Assembly (NCBI GenBank): GCA_051294375.1
Contig: CM119265.1
Span: 1,378,161 to 1,442,160 of the forward strand
DNA from: Paraspadella gotoi
Lineage: Eukaryota; Chaetognatha
DNA: 64,000 bases
Direction: 5' to 3'
The notes beneath the pieces were generated by a model. That model searched no databases. It had not been told where the DNA came from and saw only the letters and a list, made by a program, of their open reading frames with translations. Below, in pieces: positions 1 to 11,745 of this stretch. Each line of letters begins with the position of its first letter. Position 1 is the first letter of the stretch. Both the position numbers and the translations under genes were made by a program.

Positions 1-577
1 ATTTATTAATACATCCTGCATATACATTTAATATATTTAGGAAAAGAAGCATAATCATTGGTAGAAAACAGGTTTTTTGTTTTTTTCCATAAACTCATTT
101 CCACTTAAACTATTCCATCGAAACTTGATCCTGTTCAATCACACACTTTCTACCCAGCATACAAAGTTCCAGGTTCAATCAGCCATCCACTCTATGAGCA
201 ATTGGTGTTTCAAATTGTGGAATATTTTTTTTTGTTTTTTCCCATTTAAACTCATTTCCACTCGGACGATTCCATCGAAACTTCCATATCCAGCTCAATG
301 CACACACGTACTATCCTCCACACAAAATTTCCATTTTTTAAATCCATCCATCCAATCACGAGGTAATTTGGTTGTTTTTGCTAAGGTGGGACGGACGGAC
401 GGGACGGACGGACGGACGGACGGAACGGACGGACATCATTTTTTTTGCATAATTATAATAATTCGATGTTCTTGATATATATAAGTGTGTGCCGTGACAA
501 TATTGAGGGGGCGACCGACGGACCGAAAAAGTGAGGTTATAGAGTCGGGATCTGCTGATAAGCAGATCCGACTAAAA
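1..577 (+). mobile_element. HINE/pearl-like non-autonomous rolling-circle element, 5' end off window
   Basis: Two copies of a core unit of about 150 bp (recognisable by 'tttccact', 'gattccatcgaaactt', 'cacacactt', 'aatccatccatcc') are followed by an (ACGG)n tract at about 388-436, a conserved 3' block and a terminal hairpin. The hairpin stem GGATCTGCT (548-556) pairs with AGCAGATCC (561-569), and GACTAA follows. Core tandem repeats, a tetranucleotide microsatellite and a 3' hairpin before CTRR are the published layout of Helentron-associated (HINE/DINE-1) elements and of bivalve 'pearl' elements. At least six other copies lie in the window. Confidence 0.75.
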
Positions 578-702
578 AACTTAGAGAATAGAAAATAGAG
601 CGTTTTTATAAATGAAAGACTAAGAATCATTTTTTTTAAATTCCCATTAATTTAAAATTGCGAATTGAGGACTTTGAGAATTTAAAAAAAGTAGAATATG
701 TA

Positions 703-990
703 TAGGCTCTCTTTCCCAGAAACGCCCTATTTTCTGTTCCTTTATCTTATAATTTATTTTTACGCTAAATATCTAGATTAAAGACATATTTTTTAAACTT
801 ATACCCAACCCCTAATCCTGAACCCAAACCTTTATTTAACCTTAATCTCTAAGCAAAAAACAAAACTATCTTAATCCACTGCACCTAATCCCAAACTTAA
901 TCCTTAACCCAAACCTGCCTAAACTAATCTTTAATTCAAAAATTATTATATTACTAATCCGAATTAAGATGAAATAAGGGGTTCTGAGAA
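703..990. repeat. MITE-like element with TTAGGG-like core
   Basis: The ends are near-inverted repeats (ggctctctttcccagaaacg at the left, ggttctgagaaaagagaagcc-like at the right). The interior is a degenerate run of cctaa/aaccctaa-type words. Related copies lie at 8076-8376, 15938-16285, 37015-37196 and 47864-48137. No ORF is present. Confidence 0.55.
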
Positions 991-1239
991 AAGAGAAGCC
1001 CATAAAAATAAGATAGATAAGAAGAAGGCTCAGACATGAACAAATAGAAAGCAGATAGACAGACAGACTTTTATCATATTTCGTCTGTCTCCGAGTGCGA
1101 TCAATCTGCCCCCATGTTAGAATCATTAAGTCCGCCGGCCGCCGAGACGTCATAACCGTTAACTTTACATGTTGACATTTATCATTTCCATAAATGACTT
1201 TGCAATGGAAGGTTAAAATTGATATGATATTTAATAACC

Positions 1240-1510
1240 TCTTTCTGTCTCTCTCTCTTTCTTTCTTTCTCTCTCTTTCTCTCTCTGCTCTCTCTTTCTC
1301 TTCTCTTTTTTCTCTCTTCTCTCTCTTCTCTCCCTTTACTCACTCTTCCTCTGTTTACCTCTCTTCTCTCTTTATCTCTCTTTGCTCTCCCATTTACTTT
1401 CTCTCTCTCTACTCTCTCTCTGCTCTCTCTTCTTTTCTCTCTCTCTCTCTCTATCTCTCTGAATCTCTTCCTCCCTTTCTCTTCCTCCCCCTCTACCTCC
1501 CCGCTCTCTC
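1240..1510 (+). repeat. (CT)n-rich polypyrimidine tract
   Basis: An almost pure pyrimidine run, mirrored by the (GA)n-rich stretch at about 7555-7850 in the other palindrome arm. ORFs read here are Ser/Leu low-complexity shadows. Confidence 0.85.
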
Positions 1511-1512
1511 AC

Positions 1513-1787
1513 GTCCTTGTGATGATGATTGCATGATTGTGAGTGTGATAGTGACTCGGAGTGGTGAACTTGTGATGATTGCTGGAGTGAGGTTGTGAGC
1601 GGACGGAGTGTGAGTGGTGATGTTCTTCCCTGCGTGATGTTCGCTGTGGTTGAGTGGGCGTGTCCTCGTGATCCGTAGCTGATATGTGAACCGTCGTCCC
1701 TGCGTCTTTCTTCTCTTTCTTGCTTGTGATTGACTGTGAACGTTTGGGTCTTTCGTCGTTGTTGTTGATTGTTGTTGCCGGTTGAGT
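1513..1787 (-). pseudogene. Damaged reverse copy of His-rich exon A
   Basis: The reverse complement aligns to the exon at 7250-7538. It keeps the acceptor (TCTTACAG before ACTCAACC) and blocks such as TCACTCCAGCAATCATCACA. The reading frame is broken by several indels. It may be a decayed duplicate or the lower-quality half of a foldback artefact. Confidence 0.55.
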
Positions 1788-1869
1788 CTGTAAGAGGATT
1801 TAATTTTTATTTGTAATATTCATTCGTCTTTAGTCAGAAAAAAACGTTTTTTTTCCCTCTGAATGTCAA

Positions 1870-2440
1870 ATTTCGCCCCACGTTTTTTCGAATGCGCCCT
1901 ATGTTTCAACTGAAATTCATAGTTAAAGTTTATTTTTCGATTGAGATTTTAGGTTTGAGTTTGGAGATAAGAATTAGGAAAGGAATTTGGTTTAGAGTAA
2001 TGTTTGAGTTGATATTTAGGTTTACTGATTAAGGTTAAACATTTAATAAATAAGGTTTAGGAGTATAGGGTTTAAATTAATAAATAAAGGGTTATAAATT
2101 TAGGATTTAAATTAATTAAATAAGTGGGTTAGGGAGTTAGGGTTTTCAATTAAATAATTAGGGTTTAGGGAATAAGGTTTAAATTAGATAAATAATGGTT
2201 AGTGGATTAAGGTTTTAATTTAATAAATAAGGTTAGGATTATAGAAAAAATTATAAATAATGGTTAAGGATTAGGGCGTTTAAATTATAAAAACGATTAG
2301 ATAAGGGTTTGAATTAATAAGATAAGGGTTAGCATTTAGAGGGATTATGGTGACTATAAAAATATAATTTTGTATAGAAAAGAAATTAGAGCACAGATAT
2401 TAGAATTAAAATTAATATTTTAAAGAATATAAATAAAAAT
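1870..2440. repeat. TTAGGG-like degenerate array
   Basis: Repeated 'attaaataagggttagggattag'-type words with a 20-30 bp spacing, bounded by 'gcgccctatttcaac' and 'aatggggcactcacg' motifs. The inverted copy is at about 6760-7190. Probably an interstitial telomere-like minisatellite inside a dispersed repeat. Confidence 0.6.
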
Positions 2441-3645
2441 GGGGCACTCACGAAATAGTACCCAAATTTATTTACCTTACATACCAATACATAATAATCA
2501 AGATAATGGTCGACAAAAAAAAAAAACTTAGAAAATGGATGAAAATCTTTCTTCTTATTAAAAGACGCGAGAAAATTAATATTTAATTTTGTGTGATAGG
2601 CGAACAACTTTAATTATTTTTTTGCTTAATTTCTGAAAGTAGAATATTGTAGTTTAGAAGATGTTTGGCTGAATGTTTTTCTAGGGATGAAAAGAGTCTA
2701 TTATTTTGTGAAGAAGCTCTTCGAAAGCTGTAATAACATAAAGAAAATAAAGTGATGTTTCATTCACAGTAAAATTACCCTTAATGTTGAAATAGGATTG
2801 TCTGCATTAGATTGTGTTGACAGCCGTAAGAAACAATTGAACCTTAATTTACACGAATATATAATAAAATTGTCCTGAAAACTAACACCCTCGTGGAAGA
2901 GGAAGAGTTAGTATTACTTAACTGTACGTAGGAGAGTGTAGATAAGAAACTTGGAAAGAAATCGAGAGGAAAGAAGAGAAAGAAGAAACCAAAAAGCGAT
3001 TAGAGAACTAAATCATGTTAATAACAATACTACTCTAGTTTAAAAAAGAATATTTACTCAAATATAACATATAAATAAAGTAAAAAGTAATGGTCGGTGA
3101 ATAACTTCACGTTGTTCACGTCATGGTTTGACGAGTCTAAGGTGGTGCGATACTAATTAGAAAACACTAATAAAAGTCTAATCTATGAAGTATTACTTGC
3201 TGTTAGGAGGATATTGTAAAATGAGCTGTGGGCTATATATCACTATATGACAAAAAAAAAGAAGAAAATGTCTACACTGTAAAAGAAATTTCTTTATTCA
3301 CTAGGAAAGACGATTGCCCGGAAAAGTTTAAATATAATTTTAAACGCGGAGCGACAAAATTTTGCAGTGAAATAGTTCATTTTGAACGGGATAAACGTTG
3401 CAACAACTTTTTCCGTCATAAATACATGATGCTATTTTAATCCCGGAGATTGGCGTAGGATATTTCAAAAAGTGAAAGCAATTACAATGGCTGGGTAAGA
3501 AACGAATACATTGTTAGGTTTTAAGAAACGCAAGGAGAGTTCAGCAATCTGCCAAGATGCGGAGTGCGCCAATAGTTACAGAGAGAGATTCGTGTAGACT
3601 TAAGATGATCGTGGCCTATTTACATTTCAATTAAAGAGAATGTTT

Positions 3646-4198
3646 TTGAGAAGTTTTTTGAGTCTGTTGTAAGGACTCGAAAACTGTTGTGTTGTGTGGT
3701 TTGGTTGTGCTTTTTGTTATGTGTTTGGATAAAATTATTACTTATATTTTTGAATAAATTGATGATTTCTCAATTTAATTAACGTGATTTCCTCTGCCAT
3801 GTTCAATTGTTCTAAACATTTAAGCTCTTAGTGTTAATGTTCAAAATTAGTAGGCGTCACTAATCGTAAGCAGAAAAAAAAAGGTTGGGCGATGTCGAAG
3901 ATAAATTTTCCGTAAAAACTCTAAACTTTTTTGAAGAAGTACTTTTGTTTCTCTGGTGCATAAACCTGAGATGGTACAAACATTTGAGTAAAGAAAGAAA
4001 GTATTCGCCGTTTAAGCTGAGGTCCGGGCATGGCGATTGTTGTGGTCTGGCTTAAATAGATTTTTATCTTTGCCGTCGGTGTGTTCGTTGGAGCCAATAA
4101 AGATATTTGGTTGGTGACTGACTTTCAGAAAGCCGTAGCCTGCGTGCTCTGCTCTCTCTCTGCGGGTCTGCTGCTCTGCTCTCTTCTCTTTCTCTCGG

Positions 4199-4232
<34 letters not shown>

Positions 4233-5196
4233 AATCGCTCAAGTCGCTCGTTCTCGCCAATTTAGTGTTCAGACCTTTCCCCTCCCTCTCTCTCTCCTCT
4301 CTCTCTGCTATCTGGGTCTCTCTCTGCTCGTCTCTCTCTCTCGTCTCGCTTTGTCTCTCTCTCTCTCGGTCGAGCTCGTGCTCGACGGTCTCTCGCCGCC
4401 TCTACCCGTCCCTGCTGCGTGCTCGTGCGTCGTGCATGCCGTGGGCTCGCCTCTCGTACTTCGCCCTCTCCGTTGCGCATCTAAGTCGAGTCAGCCACTC
4501 CTCCCNNNNNNNNNNNNNNNNNNNNNNNNNGAGAGAGAGAGAGAGAGAGAGAGAGAGGTAAGTTTTGAAAGTCAGTCAACAACAAATATTTATGGCTCCA
4601 ACGAAAAACGAGGAAAGATAAAATCTAATTTAAGCAGAAAAAAATGAGAAGTTTTTTGAGTCTGTTGTAAGGACTCGAAAACTGTTGTGTTGTGTGGTTT
4701 GGTTGTGCTTTTTGTTATGTGTTTGGATAAAATTATTACTTATATTTTTGAATAAATTGATGATTTCTCAATTTAATTAACGTGATTTCCTCTGCCATGT
4801 TCAATTGTTCTAAACATTTAAGCTCTTAGTGTTAATGTTCAAAATTAGTAGGCGTCACTAATCGTAAGCAGAAAAAAAAAGGTTGGGCGATGTCGAAGAT
4901 AAATTTTCCGTAAAAACTCTAAACTTTTTTGAAGAAGTACTTTTGTTTCTCTGGTGCATAAACCTGAGATGGTACAAACATTTGAGTAAAGAAAGAAAGT
5001 ATTCGCCGTTTAAGCTGAGGTCCGGGCATGGCGATTGTTGTGGTCTGGCTTAAATAGATTTTTATCTTTGCCGTCGGTGTGTTCGTTGGAGCCAATAAAG
5101 ATATTTGGTTGGTGACTGACTTTCAGAAAGCCGTAGCCTGCGTGCTCTGCTCTCTCTCTGCGGGTCTGCTGCTCTGCTCTCTTCTCTTTCTCTCGG

Positions 5197-5230
<34 letters not shown>

Positions 5231-5503
5231 AATCGCTCAAGTCGCTCGTTCTCGCCAATTTAGTGTTCAGACCTTTCCCCTCCCTCTCTCTCTCCTCTCT
5301 CTCTGCTATCTGGGTCTCTCTCTGCTCGTCTCTCTCTCTCGTCTCGCTTTGTCTCTCTCTCTCTCGGTCGAGCTCGTGCTCGACGGTCTCTCGCCGCCTC
5401 TACCCGTCCCTGCTGCGTGCTCGTGCGTCGTGCATGCCGTGGGCTCGCCTCTCGTACTTCGCCCTCTCCGTTGCGCATCTAAGTCGAGTCAGCCACTCCT
5501 CCC
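3646..5503 (+). repeat. 998-bp direct tandem duplication with internal gap
   Basis: Positions 3646-4505 recur essentially unchanged at 4644-5503 (offset 998). The first copy ends at a 25-N gap (4506-4530). Perfect identity across a gap in otherwise diverged repeats suggests a gap-closure artefact. The unit holds a CT-rich stretch and a GC-rich block but no convincing gene. Confidence 0.85.
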
Positions 5504-5661
5504 TCCCGTCGGACGTCGCGTCGGATGACGCAACCACGAGAGTGAGGCGTCGTCGCCCGAATTCGTCGTATGACGGAGACGGCGACCAAGGCGAGTCGTG
5601 CGTATGACGGTGGAGCGATCGTTCGCGGCGATCCGTCGTATTGAATGCTCTCTGCTGGTTT
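5504..5661. other. GC-rich block, no gene assigned
   Basis: A CpG-rich stretch stands out from the AT-rich surroundings and is followed by a 25-N gap (5662-5686). Short open frames occur on both strands (for example an SYDEFGRRR-type frame on the minus strand), but no splice-bounded exon could be defined. Confidence 0.4.
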
Positions 5662-5689
5662 NNNNNNNNNNNNNNNNNNNNNNNNNAAA

Positions 5690-8505
5690 ATTCTCAAAAC
5701 ATTTCTTTAATTGAAAATGTAAATAGGAGGATCATATAAGTTACAGAATTTCTCTGTAACTATTGCATGCATCTTGCAGATTGTGTAACTTTGGTTTTTA
5801 AAACCTAAAATGTATTGTTTCTTACCAGATTGGTAATTACTTCAACTTTTTGAAATATCTAAGCCAATACCGGATTAAAAGCATCATGTATTTATGACGG
5901 AAAAAGTTGTGCAACTTTATACGCCGTTCAAAATGAACTATTTCACTGCAAAAATTTTGTCGCTCCGCGTTTAAAATTATATTTAAACTTTTCGGAATCG
6001 TCTCCTAGTGAATAAACAAAATTTCTTTACAGTGTAGACATTTCTTCTTTTTTTTTTGTCATATAGTGATATATAGACAGTATTTTACAATATCTCTAAA
6101 AGAAGTAATATTATAGATTAGACTTTTATTAGTGTTTTCTAATTAGTATGAATTAGACTCGTAAACCATGACGTGAACAAAGTGAAGTTAATTACGACAT
6201 TATTTTATTTATTTATATGTATATTTGAGTAATATTTTTTTAAAACTAGAGTAGTATTTGTTATTAACATGATTTAGTCTAATCGCTTATTTGGTTTCTT
6301 TTTTCTTTTTTTTTCCTTTTTAAGTTTCTTATTAAACTCTCTTAGTAAGTTAGTATACTAATCTTTCTTTAGAGGGTTAGTTTTCAGGACAATTTATTAT
6401 ATATTCGTGTAAATTAAGTTCAATTGCTCTTAGGCTTGTCAAAAAATCTATGAGACATCCTATTTCAACATTAGGTAATTTTATTATGAAACATCACTTA
6501 TTTTCTTTATGTTATTACAGCTTTCAGAGCTTCTCACAAAAAATAGATCTTTTCATTAGAAAACATCAGCCAAACAAAATCTTCTAAAACTAAATATTCT
6601 ACTTTCACGAAATTAGCAAAAAAATAATTAAATATTTTCGTCGCGTCCTTTTATAAGAAGAAGATTTCATCATTTTTAGTTTTTTTTTTTTGTCGACATT
6701 TCTTGGATTTTATGTATTGGTATGTAAGGTAAATAAATTTGGGTACTATTTTCCGTGAGTGCCCCATTTTTATTTATATTCTTTAAATTTAATTTTAATT
6801 CTAATATCTTGCTCTAGTTTTTTTATTAAAATTTATTTTTATCCATAATCCTTAATCCCTAACCTTATTTATTAATTCAAACCCTTATCTTAATTGTATT
6901 TATTAATTTAAACCCCTAATCCTTAACCATTATTTATTAATTTAAACCCTAATCCCTAACCCTTATTTATTAATTTAAATCCTAATTTATAACCTTTATT
7001 TATTAATTTAAACCCTAATCCCTAAACCTTATTTATTAATGTTTAACCTTAATCTGTAAACCTAATATCAACCAAAACTCTAACCAAATTCCTTCCCTAA
7101 TCCTTATCTCCAACTCCAAACCTTAATATCAAACCGAAAAATAAACTTAATTATGAATTTAAGTTGAAATAGGGCGCATTCGAAGGGAAAAAACGTTTTT
7201 TCTTACTAAAACGATGAATATTACAAATAAAAATTAAATCCTGTTACAGACTCAACCCGGCAACAACAACAAGAACAACGACGACAACAACAACGTCAAC
7301 AACAACAACAACGACGAAGACCCAAACGTTCACATCATCACAAGAAGAAGAGAAGAAAGACGCAGGGACGACGTCACATCAGCTACGATCACGAGGACAC
7401 GCCCACTCACCACAGCGAACATCACGAGGGAAAACATCACCACTCACACTCGTCCGCTCACACTCACTCCAGCAATCATCACAAGTCTCACCACGTCGAG
7501 GTCATATCACCTCACCACATCGATCATCTCATCACAAGGTTTGAGAGAGGGGACGAAGCTAACATGGAGTGAAGGGGAGGGGAAAAGGGGGATGAGATTA
7601 GAGGTAACTGGAGAGAGAGAGAGGGAAATGGAGGCGAGAGAGAAGAGGTAATAGACGGAGAGAAGGGTAAATGGAGAGACGCAAAGAGAGAAAGTAAACA
7701 CAGAGAGAGTTGAGATAGGAGAGTAAGGAGAGAGAAAGAGAGCAAAGAAAGCAGGAAAGAGAAGAAGCAAAGGAGAAAGATCCTGCTGAGAGCCCAGCAG
7801 CACGAGGAATAGAGAGAGAAAGAAAGAAAGAGAGAGAGAGAGAAAGAGGTTATTTAATATAATATCAATTTTACCTTCCATTGCAAAGTCATTTATGGAA
7901 ATGATAAATGTCAACTGTAAAGTTAACGGTTATGACGTCTCGGCGGCCGGCGGCCTTAATGATTCTAACTTGGAGGCAGATTGATCGCAGCTCGGAGACA
8001 GACGAAATATGATAAAAGTCTGTCTGTCTATCTCTTTCTATTTGTATGTCTGTGCCTTTCTCCTTATCTAATCTTATTTTTATGGGCTCTCTTTTCTCAG
8101 AACCCCTTATTTCATCTTAAATTCGGATTTAGTAATATGAATAATTTTTTGAATTAAAGATTAGTTAGCTGGTTTGGGTTAAGGATTAAGTTTGGGATTA
8201 GGTGAGTGATTAAGATAGGTTTTGTTTTTGCTTAGAGATTAGGGTTAAAAATAAAGGTTTGGGTTCAGGATTAGGGGTTGGGTTATAAGTTTAAAAATAT
8301 GTTTAATCTAGATATTTAGCTAAAAAATAAATTATAAGATAAAGGAACAGAAATAGGGCGTTCTGGGAAAAGAGAGCCTATAATATTACTTTTTTTAAAT
8401 TCTCAAGTCTCAATTCGCAATTTTAATTATGGAATTTAAAAAAAAATGATTCTTAGTCTTTCATTTATAAAAACGCTCTATTTCTATTCTTAAGTTTTTA
8501 GTCGG
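5690..8505. repeat. Right arm of palindrome 1
   Basis: Reverse complement of 578-3640, ending at a 10-N gap (8506-8515) exactly where the left arm begins, just after the HINE terminus. It contains the intact His-rich exon A, a GA-rich tract (7555-7850) and a TTAGGG-like element (8076-8376). Confidence 0.85.
7250..7538 (+). CDS. Exon A of a His/Gln/Arg-rich protein
   Basis: Acceptor 'ctgttacag' precedes a frame entered in phase 1 that stays open for about 95 codons. It begins with a Gln/Arg run (STRQQQQEQRRQQQRQQQQQ), then a basic stretch (RRPKRSHHHKKKRRKTQGRR), then His-rich sequence (EHHEGKHHHSHSSAHTHSS). The donor is uncertain: AAG/GTTTGA at 7539 gives phase 2, and GAG/GTCATA at 7501 is weaker. 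The composition suggests a disordered, nuclear or nucleic-acid-binding polypeptide, but no family is recognised. It probably belongs with exons B and C. A damaged copy lies at 1513-1787. Confidence 0.5.
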
Positions 8506-8515
8506 NNNNNNNNNN

Positions 8516-8735
8516 AACTTGTTTAACTTAATTTTAACCTTAATATATAACCAAACCCAAAGCCTTATCCCAAACCATAATTTTTAACTCTCATCTTTAA
8601 CCTTAACCTAATCTTTAACCCTAACCCTAACCCTAAACCTAAGTTCCTAACGCTAATCCCTAACCCTAATCACTAAACTAATCTTTATTCCTTAACCTTT
8701 TCTCTAACCTTTACCCTAATTTTATTATGAATTTT
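8516..8735. repeat. Degenerate (CCTAAC)n array
   Basis: Runs such as 'ctaaccctaaccctaaccctaa' interrupted by variants; the inverted copy is at about 27770-27965. This is the closest approach to canonical TTAGGG repeats in the window. Confidence 0.7.
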
Positions 8736-9094
8736 TAATGAAATTGGAGAAAATTAGGCCGAAATATTTTTTCTTGAAAATAATGAGTTTTATGCGATAA
8801 ATATAATTTTTTTGGATTGGGGGAAAACAAAATTGACTACATAAGTATTTTTTATAATTCCTTCCTTTTTTTGATTGGATGAATTTTACAACAATTGAGA
8901 GAGAAAGTCTACGCAAGTCTTATTTAGCTTTTTTAAGTTTTAAAAAATGGTCACAGTTTCACAGCTGAGTAAATTAAGTAAATCAAGTTTCATTTGCAAT
9001 TCTGTCTTGAAGCCGCTTCGTCTTCAGAGCAAAGTTGACAACGTGAAACGATTATGATATTTCGTTTTTTTCATGTGTTTAATATTTATCTATC

Positions 9095-9132
<38 letters not shown>

Positions 9133-9499
9133 AAAGCCGAGGAGAATAGAGAAAGAGAGATGAGGGAGGAGAGAAAGGAAAATGAGAGAGAGAGACATGG
9201 AGAAGGGAGAGACCGAGAGAGGAAAAGAAGAATGAAAGAGAGAAACGAGAAGAAGAGAGAGGGAGGAGATGAGAGAGAAGAGGTTACTAGATTTCNNNNN
9301 NNNNNNNNNNNNNNNNNNNNNNNNNNNNNNNNNNNNNNNNNNNNNNNNNNNNNNNNNNNNNNNNNNNNNNNNNNNNNNNNNNNNNNNNNNNNGCTTGAAG
9401 CAAAAAATAAACTATCTCCTAATTTACAACTTTTCACTTGGTTAATTTTGTTGAAAATTTAATAAAAGTGGTGAACTTCTTTGATAAAGCAAATACAAA

Positions 9500-9590
<91 letters not shown>

Positions 9591-10309
9591 AGAAATAAAT
9601 AAATAAATAAATAAATACAACGAAAATGTATTTTATTGATTCACCATATTTCTGAACCAAAAATATGTCTCTAAAAATTGTTGTCAACAGTAATAATTTC
9701 TTTTAAAGGAGAGAAAATGATTTTGAGGGGAATGACTAATGAGAGAGAGACACTCTAATGAGAGAGAGACACTCTAATGAGAGAGAGACACTCTAATGAG
9801 AGAGAGACACTCTAAGAAATAAATTGAGTCGTAAGCTCCAAATTAATTACGATAGAGAGAAATTTTGAGGGCAGCTTAATACTATTTTCGAGGTTCCAGT
9901 TAAAGAATTTTACGAGCGAGAGAAATTATCGATTTTATTGTCAAATTAGGAAAATTATGAGATAGAAAAGGGATAGAAAAGGGATAGAAAAGGGATGGAA
10001 AAGGGATAGAAAGGAAAGTAATTAGAGAGAAAGTAGAGATATGAAAAAGGGAAGAGAAAAAATAAGGAAAGGAAAAGAACTTAGCAAAGGGAAAAGAAAG
10101 GAGAGATCTTCTTTGACGACAACAACAATAAAATGAATAAAAACAAGAGATTGAAAATTCATTATGAATTTCAAATAAACTAAACGAAGCTTTCGTTTTC
10201 TTTTCTTTTATATATATCTTTTATATACAAACTTCTCGAATATAAATTTTACTCCCAAGATTAATCGCTTCATCTATATTTCTTTCCTTTCTTTTCGTCC
10301 AACACCACG

Positions 10310-10355
<46 letters not shown>

Positions 10356-10479
10356 CTCTCCCCTCCTCTCCTCTATTCTCCCTCTCCATCTCTCTCCATC
10401 TCTCTCTATCTCTCTCTCTACTCTCTCTCTCTCTCTTTCTCTCCCCCTCTCTCTCCCTCTCTCTCCCTCTACCCCACAG
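8736..10479. repeat. Left arm of inverted set 2, repeat-rich
   Basis: This stretch matches 25990-27760 in reverse. It holds (CT)n at 9100-9130, a GA-rich stretch, a 97-N gap (9296-9392) whose mirror contains a His-rich exon copy (27178-27285), (ATAA)n at about 9500-9617, four 19-bp units at 9733-9813, four GGGATAGAAAA units at 9969-10015 and (CT)n at 10311-10479. No ORF is convincing. Confidence 0.7.
9733..9813 (+). repeat. 19-bp tandem repeat, 4 copies
   Basis: The unit aatgagagagagacactct is repeated four times. The mirrored array at about 26690-26775 has indels between units. Confidence 0.85.
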
Positions 10480-10647
10480 ATCACCATCATCATCATCATC
10501 ATCACCACAAACATCGAGGATCGACTCACTCACACTATTCCGATCACCACCGATATTCGAATGAAGTAAAGAGTGAGACTCACGATCATCACTCGACTGT
10601 GGAGAATCACAAGAGCGAGAAGAGGAGGAGAAGAAGGAGGAAGAGGA
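10480..10647 (+). CDS. Exon B of a His/Arg-rich protein
   Basis: A 168-bp exon lies between a strong acceptor (a long CT tract then 'taccccacag') and a consensus donor GTAAGT at 10648. Phase is 1 in and 1 out. It encodes a run of eight or nine histidines, then KHRGSTHSHYSDHHRYSNE, then HDHHSTVENHKSEKRRRRRR and KR. The reverse copy (about 25823-25992) is frameshifted by single-base insertions. His-rich tracts joined to an Arg block occur in nuclear kinases, cyclins and splicing factors, but no folded domain is visible here. Confidence 0.6.
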
Positions 10648-10891
10648 GTAAGTTCTTGTTGTTGTTGTTGTTGTTGTTGTTCTAACTTGATGGTGATATT
10701 AAAAAGAGGAAGAGGTTGTTATTTTTGTTGTTGTTGTTGTTGTTCAGTTTTTAAAGTTGTTAGAGATGTTGTTGTTGTTGTTGTTATCTCAGTTGCCTTA
10801 TTTTACAAGAACACCCGATGTGATTAGGGTTAGGGATTAATTATAAAATATATTAAATATAAATATTAAAGTATTGGATAAATGAACAAAA

Positions 10892-11015
10892 ATGGGGCAC
10901 TATCGGAAAAGAGAGCCAAGAAATGGGGCACTCTCGGAAAAGAGAGCCGAGAAATTGGGCACTTTCAGAAAAGAAAGCCAAGAAATGAGGCACTCTCGGA
11001 AAAGAGAGCCCAAAA
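10892..11015 (+). repeat. 31-bp tandem repeat of the GGGCACTCTCGGAAAAGAG motif
   Basis: Four units of the form 'gaaatggggcactctcggaaaagagagcc' in tandem, immediately after a TTAGGG-like word. The motif resembles the end of the TTAGGG-core elements elsewhere. The inverted array lies at 25430-25575. Confidence 0.75.
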
Positions 11016-11236
11016 AGGAAAGTGAGCTTTCTGGTTGTTGTTATGATTTGTTTGTTTTTTTGTTGTCGTTGTTGTTTTTAGCCTCTTGATCTCCTTTTTT
11101 TCTCGTCGTCGTCGTCGTCGTCTTTTCAATTAGTTTCGGTTTTTAACCATTAATTAATTTTTGTTCTTTTTTCTTTTTTCTGAATATCAGATTTTCCTTC
11201 AGTCATCAGACTTTTGGTCTCCGAAGCATAAACGAC

Positions 11237-11280
<44 letters not shown>

Positions 11281-11524
11281 AGGAAGAAGAAGAAGAAAAA
11301 ACATTTGACGAAAACAAAAAGAAACACAAAAAAATGTTTTGGTTTCTGCGCGAGGCATTTTATATTTCTTTTTCTTTTTCTTATTTTTTTTTTTGACTTA
11401 TTTTTTAACATTTTTTTTAACATTTTTATTTTGTAATTCTAATTTTTTTAATTCTTAAGTTCAATTTAACGTACGATTCGCTATTTTTTCACTCAATTCA
11501 AAAATGTACAAAATTGACAATGAC

Positions 11525-11594
<70 letters not shown>

Positions 11595-11745
11595 GCTCTC
11601 TCTCTCTCTTTTGTCCATCCTGAACCCTTTTTTTATTATAAATTCATTTAAATTGTTCTTTGTTCATTGTCCAATTATTTTTTTAGGCAAACCTATATAA
11701 ATTTTTTAATGTTAGAAAAAATGGATTTTTTTTGTGAAGAGAGAA
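11016..11745. repeat. Microsatellite-rich spacer
   Basis: Contains (CGT)n at about 11104-11122 and (ACG)n at 11230-11283, which are complementary and could form a long hairpin, plus T-rich DNA and (CT)n at 11529-11608. The mirror copy is at 24840-25430. No gene seen. Confidence 0.7.

Larger units (their letters stand above)
578..3640. repeat. Left arm of palindrome 1
   Basis: This arm matches 5690-8505 in reverse complement. Matching landmarks are 'gcgtttttataaatgaaagac' type sequence at 600 against 8450, the CT tract plus damaged His-rich exon (1240-1790) against 7250-7860, and the block at 3228-3480 against 5860-6075. The arms differ by many small indels and substitutions. Apart from the TTAGGG-like tracts and the exon copy, no coding sequence was seen. 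Confidence 0.85.

Noticed and set aside
8516-8735. True chromosome end (telomere)
   Set aside because: The repeats are degenerate, short, present in both orientations and surrounded by unique sequence, so they are interstitial.
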